Assembly: GCA_963811775.1 (NCBI GenBank)
Contig: CAWESO010000018.1
Coordinates: forward strand, 1-64,000
Direction: 5' to 3'
Origin: Chersky-840 sp963811775
GTDB lineage: Bacteria > Actinomycetota > Acidimicrobiia > Acidimicrobiales > UBA8190
DNA length: 64,000 nucleotides
Shown here: positions 16,438 to 25,650 of the stretch, in pieces
How the letters are laid out: the number at the start of each line of letters is the position of its first letter
Position numbering within the stretch: position 1 is the stretch's first letter
Made by a program: the position numbers and the translations under genes
The notes under the pieces: generated by a model
What the model saw: only the letters and a program-made list of their open reading frames with translations
Databases searched by the model: none
Told to the model about the DNA's origin: nothing

Positions 16438-17085
16438 ATGGCGCGTTACACGGGTCCCGTCTGCCGGCTGTGCCGGCGCGAGCGGACCAAGCTGTTCTTG
16501 AAGGGCGAGCGCTGCTACTCGCTCAAGTGCCCGGTCAGCGAGGCGGTCACCGACCGCCACAGCCGCGCCTACCCGCCCGGTGAGCACGGGCGCGACCGGA
16601 TGCGCCAGGGGTCGGAGTACCTGGCCCAGCTGCGCGAGAAGCAGAAGGCCCGTCGCATCTACGGGCTGCTCGAGCGGCAGTTCCGCAACCTCTACGCCGA
16701 AGCGAGCCGCCAGCCCGGCATCACGGGGGAGAACCTCCTGCGCCTGCTCGAGCTGCGGCTGGACAACGTGACGTTCCGGGCCACCTGGGGCGCCAGCCGG
16801 GCCCAGGCCCGCCAGCTGGTGCGCCACGGGCACATCCTCGTGAACGGCAAGCGGGTGACGATCCCGAGCTACCGGGTGCGCCAGGGCGACGTGGTGACGC
16901 TGAAGCCTTCGTCGAAGGAGCTCTACTTCGTGCGCCGCAACCTCGACACCCTGGATCGCCCCCTGCCGTTGTGGCTCGAGGCCGGCGAAGGCCGCACCCA
17001 GGTCCGCGTGACGGTGCTGCCCGAGCGCGAGCACATCGACGAGCCGGTGCGTGAATCGCTCATCGTCGAGCTCTACTCCAAGTAG
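16438..17085 (+). CDS. rpsD: Small ribosomal subunit protein uS4, zinc-binding form
   Basis: S4 (215 residues) nucleates 30S assembly. The N-terminus holds Cys9, Cys12, Cys26 and Cys31, the zinc-binding pattern, and the S4 RNA-binding domain (LELRLDNVTFR, ARQLVRHGHILVNGKRV) is intact. GGAAGGAG precedes the ATG. Order rpsK-rpsD-rpoA-rplQ is standard. Confidence 0.96.
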   Translation: MARYTGPVCRLCRRERTKLFLKGERCYSLKCPVSEAVTDRHSRAYPPGEHGRDRMRQGSEYLAQLREKQKARRIYGLLERQFRNLYAEASRQPGITGENLLRLLELRLDNVTFRATWGASRAQARQLVRHGHILVNGKRVTIPSYRVRQGDVVTLKPSSKELYFVRRNLDTLDRPLPLWLEAGEGRTQVRVTVLPEREHIDEPVRESLIVELYSK

Positions 17086-17144
17086 CCCGAGCCCCACTCC
17101 GAGTCCCAGACACTCACCCCCGACCCCACCCAGGAGCCAGTCGC

Positions 17145-18083
17145 ATGCTCATCATCCAGCGCCCCACCGTCGAGGCCATCGGCGAGGAAGAGGGGAACCG
17201 CCAGCGGTTCGCCGTGAGCCCCCTCGAGCCCGGTTTCGGCCACACGCTCGGAAACTCGTTGCGCCGCACCCTGCTGTCGTCGATCCCCGGCGCGGCGGTG
17301 ACCCAGGTCCGCTTCGACGACGCCCTTCACGAGTTCACGACGCTCCCCGGCGTGAAAGAGGACGTCACCGACATCATCTTGAACCTGAAGGACGTCGTCC
17401 TGCGGGTGCACGCCGACGAGGCGCTGACGCTGCGCTGCGACAAGCGCGGTCCCGGAGACGTCTCCGCCGGCGACCTGCAGCTCACCGCGGACGCCGAGGT
17501 CCTCAACCCGGATCTCCACATCGCCACGCTCAACGGTAAGGGCCGCCTGGCCATCGACGTCACGGTGGAGCGCGGCCGCGGCTACGCCTCGGCCGAGCGC
17601 AACAAGCGCTCCACCACCATCGGCGTGATCCCCGTGGACTCGATCTTCTCGCCGGTCCGGCGCGTGGCCTTCTCCGTCGAGCCGGTGCGGGTCGAGCAGT
17701 CGACCGACTTCGACCGCCTCGTCCTCGACATCGAGACCGACGGCTCCCTGTCGCCGCGCGAGGCGCTCGCCTCGGCCGGCGACACCCTGCGCGCGCTCGT
17801 GGGGCTGGTGGCCGACCTCGAGGACGAGCCCCAGGGCCTGGAGCTGGGCGAGGTGGGCACCTCCAGCAGCGGCTCACCCGACCTCGACCTCGCCATCGAG
17901 GACCTCGACCTGTCCGAGCGGCCCCGCAACTGCCTCAAGCGCGCCCAGGTCAACACCATCGGTGAGCTCGTGGAGCGCACCGCCGAGGACCTCCTGGCCA
18001 TCACCAACTTCGGCCAGAAGTCTCTCGACGAGGTGATCCAGCGTCTCGACGAGCGGGGCCTGTCGCTCCGGGTCAAGGACTGA
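17145..18083 (+). CDS. rpoA: DNA-directed RNA polymerase subunit alpha
   Basis: The alpha subunit (312 residues) dimerises through its N-terminal domain to assemble RNA polymerase. FAVSPLEPGFGHTLGNSLRR at the start is the signature. The C-terminal domain, from about residue 240, contains LDLSERPRNCLKRAQVNTIG and LLAITNFGQKSLDEV, which bind UP elements and activators. The ATG at 17145 follows a 59-base gap with CCAGGAGCC just before it. rplQ starts seven bases after its stop. Confidence 0.97.
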   Translation: MLIIQRPTVEAIGEEEGNRQRFAVSPLEPGFGHTLGNSLRRTLLSSIPGAAVTQVRFDDALHEFTTLPGVKEDVTDIILNLKDVVLRVHADEALTLRCDKRGPGDVSAGDLQLTADAEVLNPDLHIATLNGKGRLAIDVTVERGRGYASAERNKRSTTIGVIPVDSIFSPVRRVAFSVEPVRVEQSTDFDRLVLDIETDGSLSPREALASAGDTLRALVGLVADLEDEPQGLELGEVGTSSSGSPDLDLAIEDLDLSERPRNCLKRAQVNTIGELVERTAEDLLAITNFGQKSLDEVIQRLDERGLSLRVKD

Positions 18084-18090
18084 GCCCGCC

Positions 18091-18444
18091 ATGCGCGCCA
18101 CGCCCCGGAGGGGCCGTCGACTGGGTGGTGACGCCGCCCACCAGAAAGCCATGCTGGGTAACCTGGTGGCGTCGCTCATCGCCGCGGAATCGCTCGTGAC
18201 GACCGAGGCCAAGGCGAAGGCGCTGCGGCCGGTGGCGGAGAAGTGCATCACCGCCGCGGTGAAAGGCGGCGTCCACCGCCACCGCAACGTCGTGGCGCTG
18301 ATCAGGGACAAGGACATGGCGCACAAGCTCTTCGCGGAGATCGCGCCCCGCTACTCGGACCGGCCCGGCGGCTACACCCGCATCCTGAAGCTCGGCCCGC
18401 GACTGGGCGACAGCGCGCCCATGGCGCGCATCGAACTGGTTTGA
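18091..18444 (+). CDS. rplQ: Large ribosomal subunit protein bL17
   Basis: L17 (117 residues) surrounds the tunnel exit. The N-terminal region (RRGRRLGGDAAHQKAMLGNL), the ITTxAKAKALRP-type helix and the C-terminal GGYTRILKLGPRLGDSAPMA are typical. The stop overlaps a possible TTG start of truA. Length is normal. Confidence 0.95.
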   Translation: MRATPRRGRRLGGDAAHQKAMLGNLVASLIAAESLVTTEAKAKALRPVAEKCITAAVKGGVHRHRNVVALIRDKDMAHKLFAEIAPRYSDRPGGYTRILKLGPRLGDSAPMARIELV

Positions 18445-19382
18445 CCCTGTTCGACCCCGACCTCCCGGTCGCCCCCGAGGGCGCCGCCGGGGTGGGGTCG
18501 ATCACGGCCCGGCCCGACCCCGCTGCCGCCGACGCCCCTCGGGACGACGAGCCGGCCGCGACCGCGGGCCCGTCGCCCGCCGAGTCCGCCCCCGCCCTCA
18601 CCACGCGCCTGTGCCTCGTCGTCTCCTACGACGGGGCGGGGTTCCGGGGCTTCGCCCTCCAGCCCGGCCAACGCACGGTGGCGGGGGAGCTGGCCGAGGC
18701 CATCGCCGTGGTCGTGGGCCACCCCGTCGAGCTCGTGTGCGCGGGGCGCACCGATGCCGGGGTCCACGCCCGGGGCCAGGTCGTCCACGTCGACGTGCGC
18801 GACGGCGTGGACACGGCCCGGCTCGTGCGGTCGGTCAACACCCTCCTCAAGCCCGCCGTCGCGGTCCGCTCCGCGGTGGCCGCCGCGCCGGGCTTCGACG
18901 CCCGGCGCTCGGCCCGGGCGCGGCGCTACCGCTACCTCATCCTGGAGGACCACACCCCGGACCCGCTCCTCGCCCCGGTGTCCTGGCACGTGCCCGGCCC
19001 CCTCGACCTCCGGGCCATGGCGAGCGCGGCGGATGCGCTCCTCGGCGAGCACGACTTCCGGGCCTTCTGCCGCCGTGTGCCCGGGACCGCACCCGAGGCG
19101 CCCATCGTGCGCCGCGTCCTCGACGCCCGCTTCGTCGACGTCTCCCTGCGCCCCGGGGAGCTCGGCCCCGACGCCCGCCTGCTCCGGTTCGACATCGCGG
19201 CGACGTCGTTCTGCCACCAGATGGTCCGCTCGGTCGTGGGGACCCTCGTCGAGGTCGGGCGGGGCCGGCGACGGGCGTCGGACGTCAACTGGCTCCTGCA
19301 GAGCGGCGACCGGTCCAAGGCGGGCGGGGTCATCGCCCCGCCGCAGGGATTGTGCCTGGTCGGCGTGGATTACGACGAGTGA
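18441..19382 (+). CDS. truA: tRNA pseudouridine synthase A
   Basis: TruA makes pseudouridine at positions 38-40 of the tRNA anticodon arm. The catalytic core starts at RLCLVVSYDGAGFRGFA; the catalytic aspartate is Asp105 in CAGRTDAGVHARGQV, and FCHQMVRSVVGTLVEVGRG closes the fold. The start is uncertain: TTG at 18441 overlaps the rplQ stop (TTGA) and gives 313 residues with a Pro/Ala-rich extension of about 50; a GTG at 18492 is the next choice. The rplQ-truA order is common in actinobacteria. Confidence 0.9.
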   Translation: MTLFDPDLPVAPEGAAGVGSITARPDPAAADAPRDDEPAATAGPSPAESAPALTTRLCLVVSYDGAGFRGFALQPGQRTVAGELAEAIAVVVGHPVELVCAGRTDAGVHARGQVVHVDVRDGVDTARLVRSVNTLLKPAVAVRSAVAAAPGFDARRSARARRYRYLILEDHTPDPLLAPVSWHVPGPLDLRAMASAADALLGEHDFRAFCRRVPGTAPEAPIVRRVLDARFVDVSLRPGELGPDARLLRFDIAATSFCHQMVRSVVGTLVEVGRGRRRASDVNWLLQSGDRSKAGGVIAPPQGLCLVGVDYDE

Positions 19383-19413
19383 CCCCCCGGTCCCCCGCCC
19401 CGCCGCCGGGGGG
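19383..19413 (+). terminator. Hairpin after truA
   Basis: CCCCCCGG (19383-19390) pairs perfectly with CCGGGGGG (19406-19413) immediately after the truA stop. There is no T-run. It would separate the rpoA unit from the rplM promoter. Confidence 0.35.
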
Positions 19414-19423
19414 CCCAGGCAGC

Positions 19424-19452
19424 TTGCCGGGGCCCGGCGCAGCGCCTAACGT
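19424..19452 (+). promoter_or_regulatory. Putative promoter for rplM-rpsI
   Basis: TTGCCG (19424-19429) and TAACGT (19447-19452) are separated by 17 bases. The same TTGCCG hexamer occurs before groES. The leader to rplM is about 115 bases, GC-rich, with no recognised fold. Confidence 0.5.
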
Positions 19453-19571
19453 AGTCCGGCGGCTCGGTGCAGGAATTGCCTGCGTGCACGGGTCGCCGTG
19501 GGTCGGTCACCCGGACCAGCCGGCGCCGTGGCCGCCCGTCGGGGCCCGGGACACAAGACGAGGATCTCTGC

Positions 19572-20021
19572 GTGCGCACCTTTTCGCCCAAAGCTGACGA
19601 CATCACCCGGTCCTGGCACGTCATCGACGCCGAGGGCCTGGTGCTCGGCCGGTTGGCCACCGAGGTGGCCTCACGCCTGCGCGGCAAGCACAAGCCGATC
19701 TTCGCCCCGCACGTCGACACCGGTGATCACATCGTCGTGGTGAACGCGGCCAAGGTCGTGCTCACCTCGGACAAGTCCGACAAGAAGTTCGTGTACCACC
19801 ACAGCGGCTATCCCGGTGGCCTGACCAAGAAGCGCTACGGCGACCTGCTGACGGAGCGACCCGAGGAGGTCGTGCGCCGCGCCGTGCGGGGCATGCTGCC
19901 GCGCACCCGCCTCGGCCGGCAGCAGCTCGGCAAGCTGAAGGTCTACGCCGGCGCCGACCATCCCCACCAGGCCCAGCAACCGCAACCCCTCGAGGTGCCC
20001 GGCGCTCGGGCCCGGTCGTGA
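19572..20021 (+). CDS. rplM: Large ribosomal subunit protein uL13
   Basis: L13 (149 residues) is an early 50S assembly protein. MRTFSPK-ADDITRSWHVIDAEG with LGRLATEVASRLRGKHKP, HSGYPGG and RGMLPRTRLGR are characteristic. The GTG at 19572 has GAGGAT eight bases upstream and gives the usual MRTFSPK start; the in-frame GTG at 19467 would precede the proposed promoter start region. rpsI follows after 52 bases. Confidence 0.95.
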   Translation: MRTFSPKADDITRSWHVIDAEGLVLGRLATEVASRLRGKHKPIFAPHVDTGDHIVVVNAAKVVLTSDKSDKKFVYHHSGYPGGLTKKRYGDLLTERPEEVVRRAVRGMLPRTRLGRQQLGKLKVYAGADHPHQAQQPQPLEVPGARARS

Positions 20022-20073
20022 ACCGGCCCGCCGCGGCCACACCCCGCCTCTCGAAGAGACAGGAACCCAGAAC

Positions 20074-20484
20074 GTGACGACGAAGGTCAAGCTCGGAAAG
20101 CCGCTGTGCCAGACCACGGGGCGACGCAAGGCGGCGGTGGCACGCGTCAGGGTCCGCACCGGCGAGGGCAAGATCACCATCAACAAGCGGACCTTCGACG
20201 ACTACTTCAGCTCCGCCACCCATCGCATGGTCGTGACCGAGCCCCTGCGGGTCACGAGCCTCACCGAGGGATACGACATCGACGCCACCATCGCCGGCGG
20301 GGGCGTGTCGGGACAGGCCGGCGCCATGCGTCTCGGGATCACGCGCTCGCTGGTCGAGCTCAACCCCGAGTTGCGCTCCATCCTCAAGAAGGCCGGTCTG
20401 CTCACCCGCGACGCCCGCGAGAAGGAGAGCAAGAAGTACGGCCTCAAGAAGGCGCGCAAGGCACCGCAGTACTCCAAGCGGTAG
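20074..20484 (+). CDS. rpsI: Small ribosomal subunit protein uS9
   Basis: S9 (136 residues) reaches the P-site tRNA with its C-terminal tail. TTGRRKAAVARVRV, GGGVSGQAGAMRLGI and the terminal KKARKAPQYSKR are invariant features. The GTG at 20074 follows GACAGGAAC. glmM starts six bases after the stop, as in many actinobacteria. Confidence 0.96.
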   Translation: MTTKVKLGKPLCQTTGRRKAAVARVRVRTGEGKITINKRTFDDYFSSATHRMVVTEPLRVTSLTEGYDIDATIAGGGVSGQAGAMRLGITRSLVELNPELRSILKKAGLLTRDAREKESKKYGLKKARKAPQYSKR

Positions 20485-20490
20485 CCGGTC

Positions 20491-21853
20491 GTGGGGCTGC
20501 GCTTCGGCACCGACGGCATCCGTGGAGTCGCCAACGCCGAGTTGGGTGCCGAGCTGGTCATGGCGCTGGGCCGTGCCGCGGCCCGGGCCCTGCCCGAGAC
20601 GTGCTTCCTCGTCGGCCGCGACACGCGGCGCTCGGGCCCCTTGCTCCAGGCCGCGTTGTCGGCCGGGATGGCGAGCGAGGGTGCGGATGTCGTCGACGTC
20701 GGCGTCCTTCCCACTCCGGGCGTGGCCTGGCTCGCCGCGCAACGCGGCTGTCCGGCCGCGGTGGTCTCGGCGTCGCACAACCCCTTCTCCGACAACGGGG
20801 TCAAGCTCTTCGCGGCGGGGGGGCTGAAGCTCTCCGACGCCACCGAGCTCGCCATCGAGGACGAGCTCGGCCGTGTGCTCGACGCCGCCGGGGTCGCGTC
20901 GCGGCCCCCGGTCGGCCACGGCGTCGGCCGGTTGTGGGCCGAGCCCGACGGGCGGGACCGCTACATCGAGCACCTGGCCCAGGTGCTCGAGGGGCGCGAC
21001 CTCACCGGCCTGCGCGTCGTGGTCGACTGTGCCAACGGCGCCGCGTCCGTGGTCGCGCCCGAGGTGCTCCGGCGCCTGGGCGCGGACGTGCGCGCCATCG
21101 CCGTGGACCCCGACGGGTCCAACATCAACGACGGGTGCGGCTCCACCCATCCCGAGACCCTGGCGGCCGAGGTCGTGGCGAGCGGTGCGGACGTCGGCCT
21201 CGCCCTCGACGGGGACGCCGATCGGCTTCTCGCCGTCGACCACACGCGGCGCGCTGGCCACGGGGGACGAGCTGCTGTCGTTGTTCGCCACCGACCTGGC
21301 CGAGCGCGGTGCCCTGGCCGGCAACACCGTCGTGGTGACGGTCATGACCAACCTCGGGTTCCGCCTGGCCATGGCCGGGCGCGACATCACCGTGCGCGAG
21401 ACGCAGGTCGGGGACCGCTACGTGCTCGAAGCGCTCAACGCCGACGGCCTGACCCTCGGGGGCGAGCAGTCCGGGCACATCGTGTTCCGGGAGCTGGCCA
21501 CGACCGGGGACGGCGTGCTCACCGGTATCTTGCTGCTCGACCTGGTGAAGCGACTGGGCACGCCCCTGGCCGAGCTCGCCCCCCGCTCCATGCGGCGCCT
21601 GCCCCAGGTGCTCCTCAACGTCGCCGCGCCCGAGCCGGCGCGCGCCGTGGCCGCCCCCGAGGTGCTGTCCGAGGTGGACGCGGTGGAGACGGAGCTGGGC
21701 GGACACGGGCGCGTGCTCCTGCGGGCCAGCGGCACCGAGCCCCTCGTGCGGGTCATGGTGGAGGCCGAGGACGAGGCGCAGGCCCGGGCGGCCGCCGACC
21801 GGCTGTGCGCCGTGGTGGAGCGGGCCCTGGTGCGCCCGGGCTCCTCCGAGTAG
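20491..21853 (+). CDS. glmM: Phosphoglucosamine mutase GlmM, frameshifted as read
   Basis: GlmM converts glucosamine-6-phosphate to the 1-phosphate for UDP-GlcNAc synthesis. The first part (GTG 20491) has FGTDGIRG, the phosphoserine loop SASHNP (Ser95) and the metal site DGDADR. The frame then breaks at about 21241: the rest (TRGALATGDELL, GGEQSGH, RASGTEPLVRVM) continues in the next frame to TAG at 21851-21853. Removing one base in gtcgaCCacacg restores a normal protein of about 453 residues with the expected AVD-x-x-G...GDE match. The gene is essential in most bacteria, so a sequencing or assembly indel is more likely than decay. Confidence 0.88.
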
Positions 21854-21920
21854 CGCCGTCGCGCCTCGCCGTCGCTGCGCCTGGAGCCTCGCCAGGCCGA
21901 ACTTGGCGATCGGGTGCCAT

Positions 21921-21926
21921 TAGCCT
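21921..21926 (+). promoter_or_regulatory. -10 element of glmS (likely leaderless)
   Basis: TAGCCT lies eight bases before the glmS ATG, and there is no Shine-Dalgarno sequence, so transcription probably begins at or next to the start codon. Confidence 0.45.
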
Positions 21927-21934
21927 GAGGGCCT

Positions 21935-23792
21935 ATGTGCGGCATCATCGGCGCCACCGGCGGTGACGAGGTCCTGGACGTCCTGCTCCAGGGCCTCGAG
22001 CGTCTCGAGTACCGGGGCTATGACTCGGCCGGGGTGGCTCTGCAGTCCGGGGGCACCCTGTGGCGGGCCCGGGCCGCCACCGGCACGCGCTCGCTCGAGG
22101 ACCTCCGCAAGGTCGTCGAAGAGGGCCCGAGCGCGGTGTCGGCGGGCATCGGCCACACCCGGTGGGCCACGCACGGCCACCCCACCGAAGCCAACGCCCA
22201 CCCCATCCTCGACTGCAGCGGAGACCTCGCCGTCGTCCACAACGGCATCATCGAGAACTGGCGCGAGCTGGCCCAGGAGCTGCGCGACGAGGGGCACTCG
22301 TTCGTGACCGACACCGACACCGAGGTCATCGCCCACCTCGTGGAGCGCGAGCTCTCGGGCGGGGTGTCGCTGGCCGACGCGGTGCGCGCCACCCTGCGCG
22401 AGGTGCGCGGCGCCTTCGCCCTGGCGGTCATCTCCGCCGCCGAGCCCGGGACGATCGTGGCCGGCCGGCGCGTGTCACCGCTCATCATCGGCATGGGGGA
22501 CGGGGATCAGGGTGAGGCGCTGCTCGCCTCGGACATCCCGGCGCTGCTGGGCCGGACGCGCCGCTTCTGGGTGCTCGACGACGACCAGGTGGTGGTGCTT
22601 CGCCCCGGGTCGATCGCGCGTCACGACCCTGCAGGGCAAAGAGGTCGAGCCCACCGAGCTCCACGTCGACTGGGACCTCGAGGCGGCCGAGAAGGGGGGC
22701 TACCCCGACTTCATGGGCAAGGAGATCCACGAGCAGCCCCGGGCCATCGCCGACACCCTGCTCGGCCGGCTGCGTCCCGACGGTTCTGTCGAGCTCGACG
22801 AGTTCCGTATCACCGACGACGAGCTGCGCCAGGTCGACAAGGTCTTCGTGGTGGCGTGCGGGTCGAGCTACCACGCCGGCATGGTGGCCAAGTACGCCAT
22901 CGAGCGCCTGGCCCGGCTCCCCACCGAGATCGACATCGCGTCGGAGTTCCGCTACCGCGACCCGGTGCTCGACGAGCGAACCCTCGTGGTGGGGGTGAGC
23001 CAGTCGGGCGAGACCATCGACACCCTCCAGGCCATGCGCGAGGCGCGCCAGTGGGGGGCGAAGATCATGGTCATCTCCAACGTCGTCGACTCGTCGATGG
23101 CGCGCGACGCCGACGGGGTGCTCTACACCCGGGCCGGCCCCGAGGTGGGCGTGGCCGCCACGAAGACGCACCTGACCCAGATCGTGGCGCTCGAGTTGCT
23201 CGCCCTCTACCTGGCCCAGCTGCGCGGCTTCGCCGACCCCGCCGACGCCCGCGTGCTGTTCGCGGACCTGGCCCGGCTGCCCGAGCTCGTGGAGCGGACC
23301 CTGGCGCCCGAGCGCGACGCCGAGGTCGCCTCGGTCGCCGCCAAGTTCACCGACACGCGCGACTTCTTCTTCCTGGGGCGCCACGTCGGGTTCCCCGTCG
23401 CCCTCGAGGGGGCGCTCAAGCTCAAGGAGATCTCCTATGTCCGGGCCGAGGGATACCCCGCCGGCGAGCTCAAGCACGGGCCGATCGCCCTGATCGTCCC
23501 GGGCACCGTCGTCGTCGGCGTGGCCACCCGCACCCATCTGTGGGAGAAGATGATGGGCAACGTGGCCGAGGTGCGGGCCCGGGGTGCGACGGTGGTGCTG
23601 GTGGCCAACGAGGGGGACGAGGACACCGCGGCCCAGGCCGACGAGGTCCTCTGGGTCCCGAAGACGCACCCGCTGTTCGCGCCCGTGCTCGACGTGGTGC
23701 CCCTCCAGCTCCTGGCGTACCACATCGCCCGTCTGCACGGGCACAACGTCGACCGTCCCCGCAACCTGGCCAAGACCGTCACGGTGGAGTGA
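21935..23792 (+). CDS. glmS: Glutamine-fructose-6-phosphate aminotransferase GlmS, frameshifted as read
   Basis: GlmS makes glucosamine-6-phosphate from fructose-6-phosphate and glutamine. The glutaminase domain begins MCGIIGATGG with the catalytic Cys2, followed by GHTRWATHG and NGIIEN. Two SIS domains carry CGSSYHA and SQSGET, and the end AKTVTVE is standard. The frame breaks near 22616 in cgatcgcgcg: the first part runs off into unrelated sequence while the isomerase part (RVTTLQGKEVEP onward) is in the next frame. Deleting one base there restores about 618 residues. With glmM it forms the UDP-GlcNAc supply pair; acpS overlaps the stop. Confidence 0.9.
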
Positions 23793-24235
23793 CCGCTCCC
23801 CGCAGCCTCGTCGGCGTGGGGGGCGTCTGTGGCATCGGCGTCGACGCCGTCGACGTGGCCCGGTTCCGCCGGGTCCTGGCGCGCCGCCCCGCCATGGTGG
23901 ACCGTCTGTTCACCGAGACCGAGCGGGCCTACGCCGAGCGCAGCCGTGACCCCGGCCCCCGCCTGGCGGTGCGCTTCGCCGCCAAGGAGGCGGTGCTGAA
24001 GGCGCTCGGCGTGGGGGTGGGCGCGGCGGGGTTCCGTGACGTCGAGGTGGTGCGGGCCGAGAACGGCGAACCGGGCCTGTCCCTGTCGGGGCGGGCCGCG
24101 GCGCTGAGCCTCGGCCGCGGCGTGTCCCGGTGGCACGTGTCGCTCACCCACACCGAGAGCATCGCCGTCGCCACCGTGGTCGCCGAAGGGCGGGCCGACG
24201 CGCCGCGCCCCGACGGGGACGAGGTGGCGCCGTGA
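23789..24235 (+). CDS. acpS: Holo-[acyl-carrier-protein] synthase
   Basis: AcpS transfers 4'-phosphopantetheine from CoA to acyl carrier protein. Motifs GIGVDAVDVARF (Asp19) and RFAAKEAVLKALG (Glu67) give the magnesium-binding residues, and WHVSLTHTESIAVATVV is the C-terminal strand pair. The GTG at 23789 overlaps the glmS stop in GTGA, giving 148 residues; a GTG at 23816 would give 139. The C-terminal 15 residues are a polar extension. nnr overlaps its stop. Confidence 0.92.
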   Translation: MTAPRSLVGVGGVCGIGVDAVDVARFRRVLARRPAMVDRLFTETERAYAERSRDPGPRLAVRFAAKEAVLKALGVGVGAAGFRDVEVVRAENGEPGLSLSGRAAALSLGRGVSRWHVSLTHTESIAVATVVAEGRADAPRPDGDEVAP

Positions 24236-25650
24236 AGCCCGTGCTGCGCGTGGAGGAGATGCGCGCCGTGGACGCCGAGGCGCTGAGACGTGTCTCGGAG
24301 GAGACGCTCGTGACCCGCGCCGGGACGGCCGTGGCGACCTGGGCCGTGCGCATGCTGGGCGGCGCCTACGGGCGGCACGTGGTGATCGTGTGCGGCAAGG
24401 GCAACAACGGCGCCGACGGCCGGGTGGCGGCCACGCGCCTGCGCCGCCGCGGGGCCCGGGTGTCGGTCCTCGACGCCGGTGACGCGCCCGATCGCATCGG
24501 CCCGGTCGGTGCGGTCGACCTCGTCGTCGACGCCGCCTACGGGACGGGGTTCCGCGGTACCTACCGGGCCCCGGCCGTCCCCGCCGGCGTGCCCGTCCTC
24601 GCCGTGGACATCCCGAGCGGTGTCAACGGCGACACCGGCGAGGCGTGCGGCGAGCCGTTGCGCGCCGATGTGACCGTGACGTTCGCGGCGCTCAAGCCCG
24701 GGCTCCTCCAGGGCGACGGGTCCCTGCTGGCCGGACGCGTCGAGGTGGCCGACATCGGCCTCGACGTGAGCGGGGCCCGCATGTGGGTCGTCGAGGACGC
24801 CGACGTCCCGCGCCTCCTCGCCCCCCGGCCCCGTGACGCGCACAAGTGGCAGTCGGCGGTGGCGGTGGTGGCCGGGTCTCCGGGCATGACCGGTGCGGCG
24901 GGGTTGTGCGCCCACGCCGCCTACCGCGCCGGTGCGGGCATGGTCCGCCTGGGCATCCCCGGTGCCGACCCGGCCGAACTCCCCGCCGGCGAGGCCGTCG
25001 GTGCCGCCCTCCCCGAGACGGGCTGGTCCTCCGACGCGCTCACCATGGCGCAGCGGTGCCGGGCCCTCGTGGTCGGGCCCGGCCTGGGCCGGGCCGAGAC
25101 GACCGTGGCGCAGGTGCGGGCCGCCGTCGCCGCCGCCACGATGCCGACCGTCGTCGACGCCGACGGCCTGTACGCCCTCGGGACCGGCGACGCCATCGCG
25201 GCCGTGGTGTCGGGCGCCGACGCCGGCGCGGGCGGGGGGGAGCCCGGCGCCCGGGGCCGGGCCGTGGTGCTCACCCCCCACGACGGCGAGTTCGCCCGGT
25301 TGGCGGGAAGCCCTCCCGGGTCCGACCGCATGGCGGCGGCGACCGCGCTGGCGGCGCGCTGCGGGGCGGTGGTGCTGCTCAAGGGGCCGACGACCGTGGT
25401 GTGCGACCCGGCTGGGTCGGTGCTGCTGGCCACGGCGGGCTCGCCCCGCCTGGCCACGGCCGGGACCGGCGACGTCCTGTCGGGGGCCATCGGCGCCTTC
25501 ATCGCCCGGGGCGTGGACCCGCACCGCGCCGCCGCGCTGGCCGCGCACGTCCACGGGCGCGCCGCCGCGCTCGGTCCGGCCGAGGGCCTCGTGGCCCAGG
25601 ACCTGGCCGACCTGCTCGGCACGTGGCTGTCGGGGATGCGCCGCGCATGA
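24232..25650 (+). CDS. nnr: Bifunctional NAD(P)H-hydrate epimerase / ADP-dependent dehydratase
   Basis: This enzyme repairs damaged (hydrated) NADH and NADPH. The N-terminal YjeF_N epimerase domain (to about residue 210) has CGKGNNGADG and VDIPSGVNGD. The C-terminal ribokinase-like dehydratase domain has KWQSAVAVVAGSPGMTGA, VVGPGLGR, VVDADGLYAL, LTPHDGEFARL, LLKGPTTVV and TAGTGDVLSGAIGAF. The 472 residues are normal for the fusion. The GTG at 24232 overlaps the acpS stop, and alr overlaps its own stop, placing it in a tightly coupled operon. Confidence 0.94.
   Translation: MKPVLRVEEMRAVDAEALRRVSEETLVTRAGTAVATWAVRMLGGAYGRHVVIVCGKGNNGADGRVAATRLRRRGARVSVLDAGDAPDRIGPVGAVDLVVDAAYGTGFRGTYRAPAVPAGVPVLAVDIPSGVNGDTGEACGEPLRADVTVTFAALKPGLLQGDGSLLAGRVEVADIGLDVSGARMWVVEDADVPRLLAPRPRDAHKWQSAVAVVAGSPGMTGAAGLCAHAAYRAGAGMVRLGIPGADPAELPAGEAVGAALPETGWSSDALTMAQRCRALVVGPGLGRAETTVAQVRAAVAAATMPTVVDADGLYALGTGDAIAAVVSGADAGAGGGEPGARGRAVVLTPHDGEFARLAGSPPGSDRMAAATALAARCGAVVLLKGPTTVVCDPAGSVLLATAGSPRLATAGTGDVLSGAIGAFIARGVDPHRAAALAAHVHGRAAALGPAEGLVAQDLADLLGTWLSGMRRA

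Noticed and set aside
24130..24231. N-terminal extension of nnr from an in-frame start inside acpS
   Set aside because: GTG 24232 overlaps the acpS stop, and the family N-terminus (VLRVEEMRAVD) starts there.
23789..24235. Reading the 766-codon frame from 21935 as a GlmS-AcpS fusion
   Set aside because: The middle of that frame is Arg/Pro-rich shadow of the isomerase domains; the true isomerase sequence is in the next frame and acpS has its own GTGA start.
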